Source: Pelagibaculum spongiae
Lineage (GTDB): Bacteria; Pseudomonadota; Gammaproteobacteria; Enterobacterales; Pelagibaculaceae
Direction of reading: 5' to 3'
Length of the DNA stretch: 64,000 bases
NCBI RefSeq assembly: GCF_003097315.1
Contig: NZ_QDDL01000003.1
Span: 248,001 to 312,000, forward strand
The notes below the pieces were generated by a model. That model searched no databases. It saw only the letters and a program-made list of their open reading frames with translations, and was not told where the DNA came from. This document shows, piece by piece, positions 17,513 to 25,216 of this stretch; within the stretch, counting starts at the first letter, position 1, and each line of letters begins with the position of its first letter. The position numbers and the translations under genes were made by a program.

Positions 17513-17961
17513 AATCTGTCGCAGCTTTAGAAAAAATATTCCTGAAAATCATTTTCCTGCGCATCATTCCATCGCCATCACGCAATAGTCGATCAGTACG
17601 ATGCAGGATGCTCAAACTGAATTACAGCATTAGAGAGAAAGCTGCTAACACACCAATAAATTAAATGCTTACCTACTCTGTATCAACTATCGATTTTTAG
17701 GAAAAAATACCGTAACTCCTCTCCCTAAACTCCACTTCTAAAATCCAAAAAACCATTTGACTCATGGCAATTTTTATACTCTAGATAATTTTTCGCAACA
17801 ATCAGTTTTCTTTTTTTTCATATAGATAGAATAAAATGAATTAGGCGCATAAAAAGTATAATTGACGCAAGTCAATTATAAAAAATATCAATACATTTAT
17901 TATGGATTACAGAGAACAACCAACAGAATCGAATTCACAAAACTACAAGAAGGCCTCTGTA
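17513..17961. other. Intergenic and promoter region upstream of ompW
   Basis: No gene is visible. The AT-rich part close to ompW carries a near-perfect FNR-like palindrome at 17857-17880. A fragment near 17600-17625 (GATGCAGGATGCTCAAAC) weakly resembles 12870-12890. Confidence 0.5.
17857..17880. promoter_or_regulatory. FNR/ANR-type operator upstream of ompW
   Basis: TATAATTGAC-GCAA-GTCAATTATA is a 24-base palindrome interrupted only by its 4-base centre. The core TTGAC-N4-GTCAA fits the FNR/CRP family of sites. It lies about 85 bases before the ompW start. OmpW expression is known to respond to oxygen through FNR in enterobacteria, so an anaerobic regulator is the likely ligand; a CRP-family relative cannot be excluded. 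Confidence 0.65.
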
Positions 17962-18657
17962 ATGAAAGTATTCTCACCTGTTTTATCTGCTGTTGCTGCC
18001 CTTTTCCTTATTGCGCCACTTTCAGCATCTGCTGATATGTATCAGGAAGGCGACATTATAGTTCGTGCCGGTATCGGTGTGGTTGAGCCAAACGATGATA
18101 GCGGCCCTGTATTAGCAGCCTCTAATGGTGTTGGTGTGAAATCTGATACTCAATTAGCTATAACTGGTTCTTATATGCTAAGTAAGCACTTCGGTGTTGA
18201 ACTGCTTGCAGCCACTCCATTTAAACACGAACTAGTTGGAACTGGTGGCTTATCTGGTGTAAGCATCGGTGAAACCAAACATTTACCACCAACCATTTCG
18301 TTCCAGTATTATTTTCCAAATGCCGACTTGCCAATTCACCCATATATCGGTGCAGGCGTGAACTACACCGCATTTTTTAGTGAGAAAACCGATGCTGGCT
18401 TGGCTGCAACACTAGATGGCGCATTGAGCAATCCGGGTATCACTTCAACGGACATTGAGCTAGATAATTCATTCGGTTTGGCATTCCAAGCTGGTATGGA
18501 TATCGAACTTAATGAAAATTGGTCATTAAGCGGAGCTGTTTGGTACATCGATATTGATACCGAAGCAACCATCACAACAAATACTGCCGCTAGCGTGAAA
18601 GTTGACGTTGATATAGACCCATGGGTCTATATGGCTGGCATTTCGTACCGCTACTAA
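17962..18657 (+). CDS. ompW: OmpW-family outer membrane protein
   Basis: 231 residues from the ATG at 17962, preceded by AAGAAGG and opening a signal peptide that ends SASA-DMYQ. The mature protein begins EGDIIVRAGIGVVEP and shows alternating beta strands typical of the 8-stranded OmpW barrel, including FQYYFPNADLPIHPYIGAG and the terminal aromatic signature ending in YRY. OmpW forms a small hydrophobic channel in the outer membrane. It has its own promoter region with an FNR-like palindrome and its own terminator, so it is a single-gene unit. Confidence 0.93.
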   Translation: MKVFSPVLSAVAALFLIAPLSASADMYQEGDIIVRAGIGVVEPNDDSGPVLAASNGVGVKSDTQLAITGSYMLSKHFGVELLAATPFKHELVGTGGLSGVSIGETKHLPPTISFQYYFPNADLPIHPYIGAGVNYTAFFSEKTDAGLAATLDGALSNPGITSTDIELDNSFGLAFQAGMDIELNENWSLSGAVWYIDIDTEATITTNTAASVKVDVDIDPWVYMAGISYRY

Positions 18658-18965
18658 ATCTGGCACTCTCAAGCCTGATTCAAAGCCCGCTGATGCGGGC
18701 TTTTTTATGCTTGTAATTTGATAGCACTTCTATTTTATGAATCTAAGATATTCCAACATTGAATCAGTAGCATTCAAAATAGTGCCCTTGAAGATCAATC
18801 GATTCAAATATCACAAGATTGAGTAATACACACTACTTGATAACTCTGCTGTTAATATAATTAGCAGCCCAGAGATTTTTTTTGCGGTTATCACAGCAAA
18901 TTCATTGAGCAAACTTGCCTCAACCGATATGTTAGCTGCATCATCTCCAACAAGAACAGCAACTG
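18658..18965. other. Intergenic region after ompW
   Basis: Apart from the ompW terminator at 18683-18706, no feature is recognised in this AT-rich stretch. Confidence 0.4.
18683..18706 (+). terminator. Terminator of ompW
   Basis: AAGCCCGC-TGAT-GCGGGCTT followed by TTTT: a perfect 8-bp stem with a tetraloop. Confidence 0.9.
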
Positions 18966-20018
18966 ATGACTCAGCAGTTAATTGATAGCTCCGGACAACC
19001 TGTATTTGGTGTACTAGACCCCTGCCCACAAACCATCAATGCTTATGATTTTGACTATCGTTCACCGATGGGTCGCAAGTTGGGAATACTGTCTAAAAAA
19101 ATCAAACTGAACCGGTTTCAATTCTTTGGTTTAGTCTCTGACGAATATGCTGTCGGTGTCGCTATTGTTCATTTAGGCTGGGTTAGCAGTGCTTTCTGTT
19201 ATCTGCTTCATAAAGAACGAGGCATGTTGCTTGAAGCCAATTTACAAGCACCCTTCGCACTTGGTACAAAGGCAGGCCTTCAGCCAGATCAAGATAGCTG
19301 GTCATTCAAACAAGGCAATAAGCGCATATCAATTCGCCCGCTTGAAAATGGCGACCGGCAAATTAACGTGGCAATTGGCAATCGATTAAAACTGCAATGC
19401 CAGCTTCATCAACCGGCTAATTTTGAGCCTTTATCTGTTTGCACTAAAACTGGAATTAACGGCTGGACTTTTACTCGAAAAAGCGCAGGCTTGCCGGTAA
19501 CAGGAATACTGGATTTTGAAAACCAACAAACCGACTTACAGCAGGCTGGCTTTTTAGGCTCGCTAGACTGGAGCTGTGGTTATATGCGCCGCGAAACCTG
19601 TTGGAATTGGGTTTGCATTAGTGGAAAATTAGCTAATGGAAAAAACTTTGGGGTTAATTTAGCCGCTGGCGTTAACGAAACTGGCTTCACAGAAAATGTC
19701 ATGTGGGTCGATAATCAAAGAATCAAGCTGGACATGGCTTTATTCAACTATCAGCAGGGTGATGATAAAAAACCTTGGAAAATCATCACTTCAGATGGAA
19801 ATCTTGAACTAGAGTTTATCCCTGCAAGCCACTACGGTCGAAAATTAAAAACCGGCCTGATTGATACTAGATTCAAGCAGTATTACGGCCATTTTAAAGG
19901 TCGCGCTAGAATCAATACCACCGATCAATATGGCAAAACAATCGGTGCAGAGGCCGAAGAATGGATTGATTTCGAAGCTTTGCCCGGATTTACTGAAGAG
20001 CATTATGCCCGCTGGTAG
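18966..20018 (+). CDS. DUF2804 domain-containing protein
   Basis: 350 residues, cytoplasmic by appearance. Features of the DUF2804 family are visible: an N-terminal LIDSSGQPVFGVLDP stretch, YDFDYRSPMGRKLGIL, a central WSCGYMRRETCWNWVC segment and a basic C-terminal part. The family resembles the lipocalin/hydroxysteroid-like DUF2804 proteins found in many marine bacteria, but no reaction is established. It is monocistronic as far as can be seen. Confidence in the family is good; the function is unknown. Confidence 0.85.
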   Translation: MTQQLIDSSGQPVFGVLDPCPQTINAYDFDYRSPMGRKLGILSKKIKLNRFQFFGLVSDEYAVGVAIVHLGWVSSAFCYLLHKERGMLLEANLQAPFALGTKAGLQPDQDSWSFKQGNKRISIRPLENGDRQINVAIGNRLKLQCQLHQPANFEPLSVCTKTGINGWTFTRKSAGLPVTGILDFENQQTDLQQAGFLGSLDWSCGYMRRETCWNWVCISGKLANGKNFGVNLAAGVNETGFTENVMWVDNQRIKLDMALFNYQQGDDKKPWKIITSDGNLELEFIPASHYGRKLKTGLIDTRFKQYYGHFKGRARINTTDQYGKTIGAEAEEWIDFEALPGFTEEHYARW

Positions 20019-20105
20019 CTTACAGCCACCAAGGTAACGAACGTTCTTTTACAGCAACATTTTTACGATAATTCCGATTTGGAAAGGATTCTAAAGGATA
20101 TCAGT

Positions 20106-20321
20106 ATGTGTATTTCAGCAGAAGCAGTTGAATGGATGTGTGCCTCTTGGATTGAACTGGATTACCAGCAACTTGAACAAGCCATTCAAGCTAGTTTTAT
20201 CGTGCCGATTGCTGCAAATAGTAAAATTTTCCAGCGTGAAAAAATGACAATTCAAACGACTAGCCAGCCAGCAAACGATTACTCAGCTCAGCTTGAGGTA
20301 GCATTAAAAAAGTCGGCCTAG
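20106..20321 (+). CDS. Small hypothetical protein
   Basis: 71 residues from the ATG at 20106, which has AAAGGA 8 bases upstream; the longer TTG-initiated reading is less likely. The product begins CISAEAVEWMCASWIELDY, predicted helical, with a polar C-terminus. No family is recognised. It is bounded downstream by a strong terminator, supporting a real transcription unit. Confidence 0.55.
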   Translation: MCISAEAVEWMCASWIELDYQQLEQAIQASFIVPIAANSKIFQREKMTIQTTSQPANDYSAQLEVALKKSA

Positions 20322-20353
20322 TAGCAAAACGGTCTAATCAGTGACTGAGACTG

Positions 20354-20388
20354 AAAATGGCTCTGGGCAACCAGAGCCATTTTTTTCA
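20354..20388 (+). terminator. Strong terminator after the small hypothetical gene
   Basis: AAAATGGCTCTGG-GCAA-CCAGAGCCATTTT followed by more T: a 13-bp stem with a tetraloop, capable of acting in both directions. Confidence 0.9.
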
Positions 20389-20695
20389 ACTATCAAACCC
20401 TTGCCACAACAATACTCTTCTTTTAGCTCACACTACTTAATTTTCGTCGTGTATTAATGCCACGATATTTAGAAAAGACCTGGCATGCAGCACAATTATG
20501 GCAATCAGTGTTTATCTGCCCCGAAGCTTGATCTGCTTATATATATTAAGCCAGGCCATCTGAAAATAGCTAGAACCCCAAAATCTGAAAAATCGATCAA
20601 AACAATAAACAGTATTCGTTTTGTATTTAATCATATAAAATTCACGGACAACTGACGGAGCAGATTAGCCTCCACCACTTCAGAAAGAGGTCAAA
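20389..20695. other. Intergenic stretch, nothing recognised
   Basis: An AT-rich stretch with no credible coding potential, hairpin or repeat on either strand. A GAAAGAGG ribosome site at its end serves the lipoprotein gene at 20696. Confidence 0.4.
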
Positions 20696-21139
20696 ATGAA
20701 CAAAGTAGTACTCATGATAAAAATACTTATCGCATCATTTTTATTGGGTGGCTGTACCACTGCAATGTATGCCGATAAGAGCCTCCCTGATAGCGAAATT
20801 GCTTTAATCAAGTCAGATGATGCCATTATTCTTTTTGTTGATGACATTGAAGTTCCCTACAGCGGCGGAAATTACGCCAAAATCAAAGTACTTCCTGGCA
20901 TGAGAAAAATCACTGTTAGACTAAATGATATTGACCAACATCGCTCAGCAATCATGCACCAATCTACATATTTCAATGCTCTGGGCGGTGATACCTATAT
21001 TGTCAAACCACAATACAGGGATATTTACTGGTTCCCGGTCATTATTAACGAAGCCACCGGCGAAGTTATCAGCTCAAAAAAAAAACTAAATTCCTGTTCA
21101 AAAAAGCTTTGGGTTTCTCCAAAGCTTTTCTCAAAATAA
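20696..21139 (+). CDS. Small lipoprotein with an A10 run near its 3' end
   Basis: 147 residues in the plain reading. A strong SD (AGAGGT) precedes the ATG. The signal ends in a lipobox (LLGGC), so it is lipid-anchored. The mature part has a PEGA-like or DUF2846-like look (DDAIILFVDDIEVPYSGGNY, then LPGMRKITVRLND). A run of ten A at 21076-21085 occurs 18 codons before the stop and is followed by a perfect 11-bp hairpin. A -1 slip there would replace the short tail by a 90-residue extension ending at 21357. Function unknown. Confidence 0.7.
   Translation: MNKVVLMIKILIASFLLGGCTTAMYADKSLPDSEIALIKSDDAIILFVDDIEVPYSGGNYAKIKVLPGMRKITVRLNDIDQHRSAIMHQSTYFNALGGDTYIVKPQYRDIYWFPVIINEATGEVISSKKKLNSCSKKLWVSPKLFSK
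21076..21129 (+). other. A10 slippery run followed by a perfect hairpin
   Basis: Ten consecutive A at 21076-21085, then 16 bases, then AAAAGCTTTGG (21102-21112), a 6-base loop and CCAAAGCTTTT (21119-21129). The arrangement is like a slippage or -1 frameshift signal. The -1 frame stays open for 90 codons to 21357. Confidence 0.45.
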
Positions 21140-21395
21140 AATCAACAAAAAAGTTTCAGCCATCAACCCAGATCACTGAAAAAAAACTGACAATCACAAT
21201 AGAAGACCGATACTTTTTACTGCAACAGGCAGAGTTACCTCGTCATCTTCTAACGAAAACGCATGCAAGAGAGAGGCTGCTATCAGTAACTCAATCTATC
21301 GCAGTGGCTTTTACACTTACATTTTTTTGTTTTTATTGTGCCGCTGCTTATGCATAAGAAAAGCTGTTTGTTACCTATTTCAGCAAACCTCATAC

Positions 21396-21432
21396 AAAAA
21401 AAAGGCTTTGGTTTTCACCAAAGCCTTTTTTG
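21396..21432. terminator. Bidirectional terminator between the lipoprotein gene and purC
   Basis: An A-run, GGCTTTGGT, a TTTC loop, ACCAAAGCC and a T-run. It serves convergent transcripts from both sides. Confidence 0.9.
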
Positions 21433-21445
21433 CTCAACCTGACGA

Positions 21446-22159
21446 TTAAGGCAGCTCGCAACCAATACGGCGCGCAACTTCTTCATAGGCTTCGATTACG
21501 CCACCCAGACCTTGGCGGAAGCGGTCTTTATCCATTTTCTCGAGGGTTTCAGCATCCCATAAACGACAGCCATCGGGAGAGAATTCATCACCCAAATAGA
21601 CTTGGCCATTTTGCACGCCAAATTCCAGCTTATAATCCACTAGAATTAAACCGGCCTTGGCGAACAGCGGCTTTAAAATGTCATTGATTTTAAAAGTCAG
21701 CGCTTTCATTTCGGCAATCACATCTTTATCAGCCCAACCAAAGCTTTCAATGTGATGTTCGTTAATCATTGGATCGTGTAACGCATCGTTTTTCAGGAAA
21801 AACTCAAAAGTAGGCGGCGTTAATTCCAGCCCTTCTTTTACACCCAGTCGCTTACAGATTGAACCTGCAGCTCGGTTACGCACCACACACTCTACTGGCA
21901 CCATATCCAAACGCTTTACCAAAGACTCAGTCTCTGACAACAATTCGACCTGATGTACCGGAATACCGGCTTTGGCTAATTGCTGCATGATAAATGCGTT
22001 GAAATAATTATTAACCAAACCTTTACGGTTCAGCTGTTCAATTATGGCGCCATCGAATGCAGAAGTATCATTGCGGTACTCGATAATCACCAGTTCAGGA
22101 TTATCGGTGGTAAATACCGATTTGGCTTTACCTGCATAGAGCTCGTCACGTTTTTCCAT
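21446..22159 (-). CDS. purC: Phosphoribosylaminoimidazole-succinocarboxamide synthase
   Basis: 237 residues, the usual length for bacterial SAICAR synthetase. It ligates aspartate to CAIR with ATP in purine biosynthesis. Conserved segments visible are [14 protein letters not shown] at the N-terminus, [18 protein letters not shown] near residue 93 and LVDYKLEFG near residue 178, with SPDGCRLWD following. It lies 11 bases after the MBL hydrolase gene on the same strand, in the purC-MBL-bamC-dapA order I recall from Pseudomonas. Confidence 0.96.
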   Translation of the reverse strand: MEKRDELYAGKAKSVFTTDNPELVIIEYRNDTSAFDGAIIEQLNRKGLVNNYFNAFIMQQLAKAGIPVHQVELLSETESLVKRLDMVPVECVVRNRAAGSICKRLGVKEGLELTPPTFEFFLKNDALHDPMINEHHIESFGWADKDVIAEMKALTFKINDILKPLFAKAGLILVDYKLEFGVQNGQVYLGDEFSPDGCRLWDAETLEKMDKDRFRQGLGGVIEAYEEVARRIGCELP

Positions 22160-22170
22160 CAGCGTTGCCT

Positions 22171-22932
22171 TCAGTTGATGTGCTTCCAGCCAAAACCTTC
22201 ACCTTGACTGGCTATAGTAATATCAAACCCACGCTGACCGAATTGCTGTTGCAGCATTTCAGCCACTTGAGTTGGCGAATTGTTTTCCTGACTAATATGA
22301 CCAGCCACTAGATGCTGCAGTTTGCTTAAATCCAGCTGCTGCAAAATATCTAGTGCCTGCTGATTATTTAGATGCCCAAAAAGTCCAGCAACCCGCTGTT
22401 TTAATCTTGGCGGATAAGGACCTTGATTGAGCATTTTCAGATCATGATTAAATTCCAACAACAAACCATCACATTTATTTAATGATTGCAAAATGTATGG
22501 CGTCCAATTGCCGGTATCGGTTAACAATCCCAGTTTTTTATTATTTGCTTGAAACACATACTGAACCGGTTCTGCCGCATCATGGGGAACCGGAACGGGT
22601 AAGACGGTAATCTCACCTATTGTAAATTCTGAATGGCTGCAAATTACTTCAGCCTGCGCCAGTTTATTTAACAGCTTGTGGGACAAAGTACCTCGAGTTG
22701 CCCATACAGGCAGCTTAAACCGCCGCGATAAAACACCCACACCAGAAGCATGGTCGCTATGCTCATGAGTCACCAAAATGCCGGTTATCTGAGCTGGCGT
22801 TAAATCCAACAACTGCATTCTGGCTTCTAATTGTTTGAGGCTGAATCCGCAATCGATCAACAACAATTGATCACCACTAGCTACCAGCGTTGCGTTTCCT
22901 TTACTGCCACTTCCCAGAGACGCGAATTTCAA
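22171..22932 (-). CDS. MBL-fold metallo-hydrolase (YycJ/WalJ-like)
   Basis: 253 residues. The metal-binding motif HEHSDHASG (residues about 56-64) is the HxHxDH signature, with further ligands in PVPHDAAEP and [10 protein letters not shown]. The N-terminus [15 protein letters not shown] matches the YycJ branch of single-domain MBL hydrolases, cytoplasmic proteins thought to act on nucleic acids or nucleotides. It sits between bamC and purC, as in Pseudomonas; a housekeeping role is likely but unproven. Confidence 0.9.
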   Translation of the reverse strand: MKFASLGSGSKGNATLVASGDQLLLIDCGFSLKQLEARMQLLDLTPAQITGILVTHEHSDHASGVGVLSRRFKLPVWATRGTLSHKLLNKLAQAEVICSHSEFTIGEITVLPVPVPHDAAEPVQYVFQANNKKLGLLTDTGNWTPYILQSLNKCDGLLLEFNHDLKMLNQGPYPPRLKQRVAGLFGHLNNQQALDILQQLDLSKLQHLVAGHISQENNSPTQVAEMLQQQFGQRGFDITIASQGEGFGWKHIN

Positions 22933-23228
22933 TCCTGAACCCGTATTTTATGCAAAACTAATAAAATTCATTGACCAACATTTTATGAGTTAATTTTGAG
23001 CGCTTATTTCTAGCCCAAAGCAATTAATCCAGCGATAAGTTATGAATTTTAAATAGGGTTTGCTTGTTCATTTAGCGATAAAAAATTACTGGCAATCAAA
23101 CCATCAACTATTCAGTTATTTAATTAATAAAAGTCAACGATAAACAAACTGCCGATAATTAAAAGTTATAGAAAAGGTGCAACCAGCCAAAAGCCAGCGA
23201 CACCTTATCTATTTATCATCTGGTATTA
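22933..23228. other. AT-rich gap between bamC and the MBL gene
   Basis: No coding continuation of bamC could be read here. An imperfect hairpin with outer arms AAGGTG/CACCTT (about 23174-23206) just after the bamC stop may terminate the dapA-bamC transcript. Confidence 0.4.
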
Positions 23229-23459
23229 CTACGGCTTAACTGTAATCACCTGAGGTGGTTGAACTAGCGTTTCATCAAACTGCTTTGGCGATTGCGCTTG
23301 GTCTTCACCAGGGATGACCAACTGGCGCTGTTTTAACAATCCATTACCTACCACCGGGCCGCGAGCCTCTGCTTTCAGATAATTGTCACTGTAATCTGGT
23401 AATAAACTACAACCTGCCAGTGTGACCAATGCCAATCCAATCAATGCTGTTCGCATCAT
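23229..23459 (-). CDS. bamC: Minimal BamC-like outer-membrane assembly lipoprotein
   Basis: Only 76 residues, against about 340-370 for full BamC. The signal ends in a lipobox (LAGC), and the mature N-terminus CSLLPDYSDNYLKAEA followed by a polar segment containing a VIPG motif matches the lipidated, unstructured N-terminal region of BamC, the part known to bind BamD. Both helix-grip domains are missing, and the downstream gap has no visible remnant. Its ATG overlaps the dapA stop by one base (TAATG). Position after dapA agrees with bamC in Pseudomonas. The name is therefore by position plus N-terminal resemblance. Confidence 0.7.
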   Translation of the reverse strand: MMRTALIGLALVTLAGCSLLPDYSDNYLKAEARGPVVGNGLLKQRQLVIPGEDQAQSPKQFDETLVQPPQVITVKP

Positions 23460-24340
23460 TAAGCCAATGCTCCTGATTCAACTAGTGCTTCTCTAACCGA
23501 AGCATGTTGTTCTTGAGATAACATGGTTAATGGTAAACGAATGCCATGACCCATCTTACCCATTTCAGCCAATGCCCATTTCACTGGAATTGGATTGCTT
23601 TCACAGAATAACCGTGAATGCAGTAGTTCCAGCCGCGTATTAATTTGCTCAGCACGTGCTCTGTCACCTGCTAAAGCTGCCGCACACATTTCAGCCATAT
23701 CATGTGGCACCACATTATTGGTGACAGAAATTGCGCCATTACCACCCGCTAACAAAAATTCAACTGTCGTCGCGTCATCGCCGGTGTAAAGTGCAAAATC
23801 ATTGCCACACAGTTCACGCAAAGCTGCCACACGAGAAACATCACCCGTGGCTTCTTTAATACCAACAATGTTGTCGATTTGAGCCAAACGGCCAACCGTT
23901 TCTGGCAACATATCGCAAGCGGTACGGCCAGGAACATTATATAAAATTTGAGGAATTAACGGTTCAGCTTCGGCAATTGCCTTAAAGTGCTGATACAAAC
24001 CTTCTGGAGTTGGCTTGTTGTAATAAGGAGTCACCAATAGGCAAGCATCTGCCCCAGCAATACGAGCGCTATGCGTCAGCTCAATTGCTTCATGGGTGGC
24101 ATTAGCACCAGTACCTGCAATAACAGGAACACGCCCAGCAGATTTTCGAACGACCTGATAGATCACGTCCATATGTTCACGAGGCGTCAGGGTTGCTGAT
24201 TCTCCAGTGGTGCCCACTGCAACAATCGCATCTGTTCCCTGCTCGATGTGCCACTCAACCAGGTTGTCTAACGCTGCTTCATCCACTCCACCCTGATCAG
24301 TCATCGGGGTGACCAGTGCAACGATACTGCCGGTTATCAT
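23459..24340 (-). CDS. dapA: 4-hydroxy-tetrahydrodipicolinate synthase
   Basis: 293 residues. DapA condenses pyruvate and aspartate semialdehyde in lysine and diaminopimelate synthesis. Visible signatures are [10 protein letters not shown] (residues about 43-52), [18 protein letters not shown] with the catalytic Tyr, and [12 protein letters not shown] with the Schiff-base Lys near residue 161. The gene is divergent from bcp and is coupled by a one-base overlap to bamC downstream. No lysine riboswitch was evident in the upstream region. Confidence 0.97.
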   Translation of the reverse strand: MITGSIVALVTPMTDQGGVDEAALDNLVEWHIEQGTDAIVAVGTTGESATLTPREHMDVIYQVVRKSAGRVPVIAGTGANATHEAIELTHSARIAGADACLLVTPYYNKPTPEGLYQHFKAIAEAEPLIPQILYNVPGRTACDMLPETVGRLAQIDNIVGIKEATGDVSRVAALRELCGNDFALYTGDDATTVEFLLAGGNGAISVTNNVVPHDMAEMCAAALAGDRARAEQINTRLELLHSRLFCESNPIPVKWALAEMGKMGHGIRLPLTMLSQEQHASVREALVESGALA

Positions 24341-24562
24341 GCTATTACCCTCTATAGGTTTCCGACCGGCATGTTACTGCCCGCTAGTAGCAAACTCAAG
24401 CTGTCGGTTTGCTTTCTCTGTTAGCTAACGTTCAGTCAGCTGACAGGGCTTGTCAATCAATAATCGGCCAGAATACCTTTTGAAACTGTTTATCGGTTGA
24501 GCTGATGAAATCAGCAACCAGTGTTAGACTGGAGTTCTGATAATGAGAAAAGGAACTCATCG

Positions 24563-25030
24563 ATGTTAAAACCATTAGAAGTGGGTGACGTTGCACCTAA
24601 TTTCAGCTTGCTAGATCAAAATGAAAAAATGATCTCTCTTGCCGATTTTCAAGGGCAAAAAACACTGGTGTACTTTTATCCTAAAGCGCTCACCCCTGGC
24701 TGAATTATTCAAGCTGAAGGGCTGCGTGACAGCCATAAAGAATATGCCGATGCAGGCATTCTGGTGATCGGAATTAGCCCCGATGCACCCGCAAAGCTCA
24801 AACGATTTGAAGAAAAAAAATCGCTCAATTTCACCCTATTGTCAGATCAAGATCATGCAGTTGCTGATGCTTTTGGTGTTTGGGGGCTGAAGAAATTCAT
24901 GGGCAAAGAATATGATGGTATTCATCGCATGAGCTTCCTGATCGATCAACAGGGAAAAATAATGCAAGTGATGAAAAAAGTTAAAACCAAAAGCCATCAC
25001 ACTGACATTTTGGCCCTGCTAGAAGATTAA
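24563..25030 (+). CDS. bcp: Bcp-type peroxiredoxin with in-frame TGA at the peroxidatic position (probable selenoprotein)
   Basis: 155 residues if TGA at 24701-24703 is read as selenocysteine (U47). The start ATG has AAGGA upstream. The product is very close to E. coli Bcp (156 residues): the motif PKALTPG-U keeps PxxxTxxC with the TGA exactly at the peroxidatic Cys. The frame is then intact to the normal C-terminus (LNFTLLSDQDHAVADAFGVWG, KEYDGIHRMSFLID). The resolving-Cys position is Glu (QAEGLRD) and no cysteine remains anywhere. Thiol peroxidase, reducing hydroperoxides. The alternative is a recent TGC/TGT-to-TGA nonsense mutation. It lies in the Pseudomonas-like order between dapA and perM. 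Decoding needs selABCD elsewhere in the genome. Confidence 0.75.
24720..24734 (+). promoter_or_regulatory. Candidate bacterial SECIS hairpin
   Basis: GGCTG-CGTGA-CAGCC forms a 5-bp GC-rich stem. Its loop starts 21 bases after the TGA, and G is the second loop base. Both agree with published bacterial SECIS search rules (loop 16-37 bases after UGA, a G among the first two loop bases). An alternative pairing TGGCTG...CAGCCA would include the TGA itself. It is a short stem and unproven. Confidence 0.45.
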
Positions 25031-25094
25031 CTATCTTGGCATATCCGGTAGTACTAATAGTTCTAGCAGCGTCAGCTTTAATGGCATTACCAGC

Positions 25095-25132
25095 AAAAAG
25101 GGCTGGCACAAATTGTGCCAGCCCTTTTTTTA
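25095..25132. terminator. Bidirectional terminator between bcp and perM
   Basis: AAAAAGGGCTGGCAC, AAATT loop, GTGCCAGCCCTTTTTTT. A strong stem with A and T runs on both sides, serving the convergent bcp and perM transcripts. Confidence 0.93.
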
Positions 25133-25216
25133 TTTACACCGATATAACGTAAGCCTCAAAGAAACCGAGACAGGTATTCATCAGGCTTTGTGCTTTAAAA
25201 CATTGTGCTTTAAAAA

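Noticed and set aside
21109-21357. Independent 82-residue gene downstream of the small lipoprotein
   Set aside because: No ribosome site, a TTG start inside the preceding gene, and it lies exactly in the -1 frame after the A10 run. It is treated as a possible extension, not as a separate gene.
23461-23490. Similarity of the dapA 3' end (AAGCCAATGCTCCTG) to the glpC 3' end
   Set aside because: Only about 13 bases match, encoding the common ending GALA/RALA; coincidence is sufficient, unlike the 1893-1914 copy.
24341-24562. Lysine riboswitch upstream of dapA
   Set aside because: Looked for a long conserved aptamer with multiple stems; the roughly 200-base divergent gap with bcp shows no such structure or L-box motifs.
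24521-24703. Bcp locus read as two separate short genes (truncated 5' gene and a second gene from 24764)
   Set aside because: Both halves are in one frame and together make one complete Bcp with only the active-site codon as TGA. No ribosome site is evident for the second half.
24709-24729. Alternative SECIS stem TCAAGC/GCGTGA with a 9-base loop
   Set aside because: The stem has an A-G mismatch, and the loop begins only 11 bases after the TGA, too near for the usual bacterial SECIS rule. The GGCTG/CAGCC hairpin fits better.
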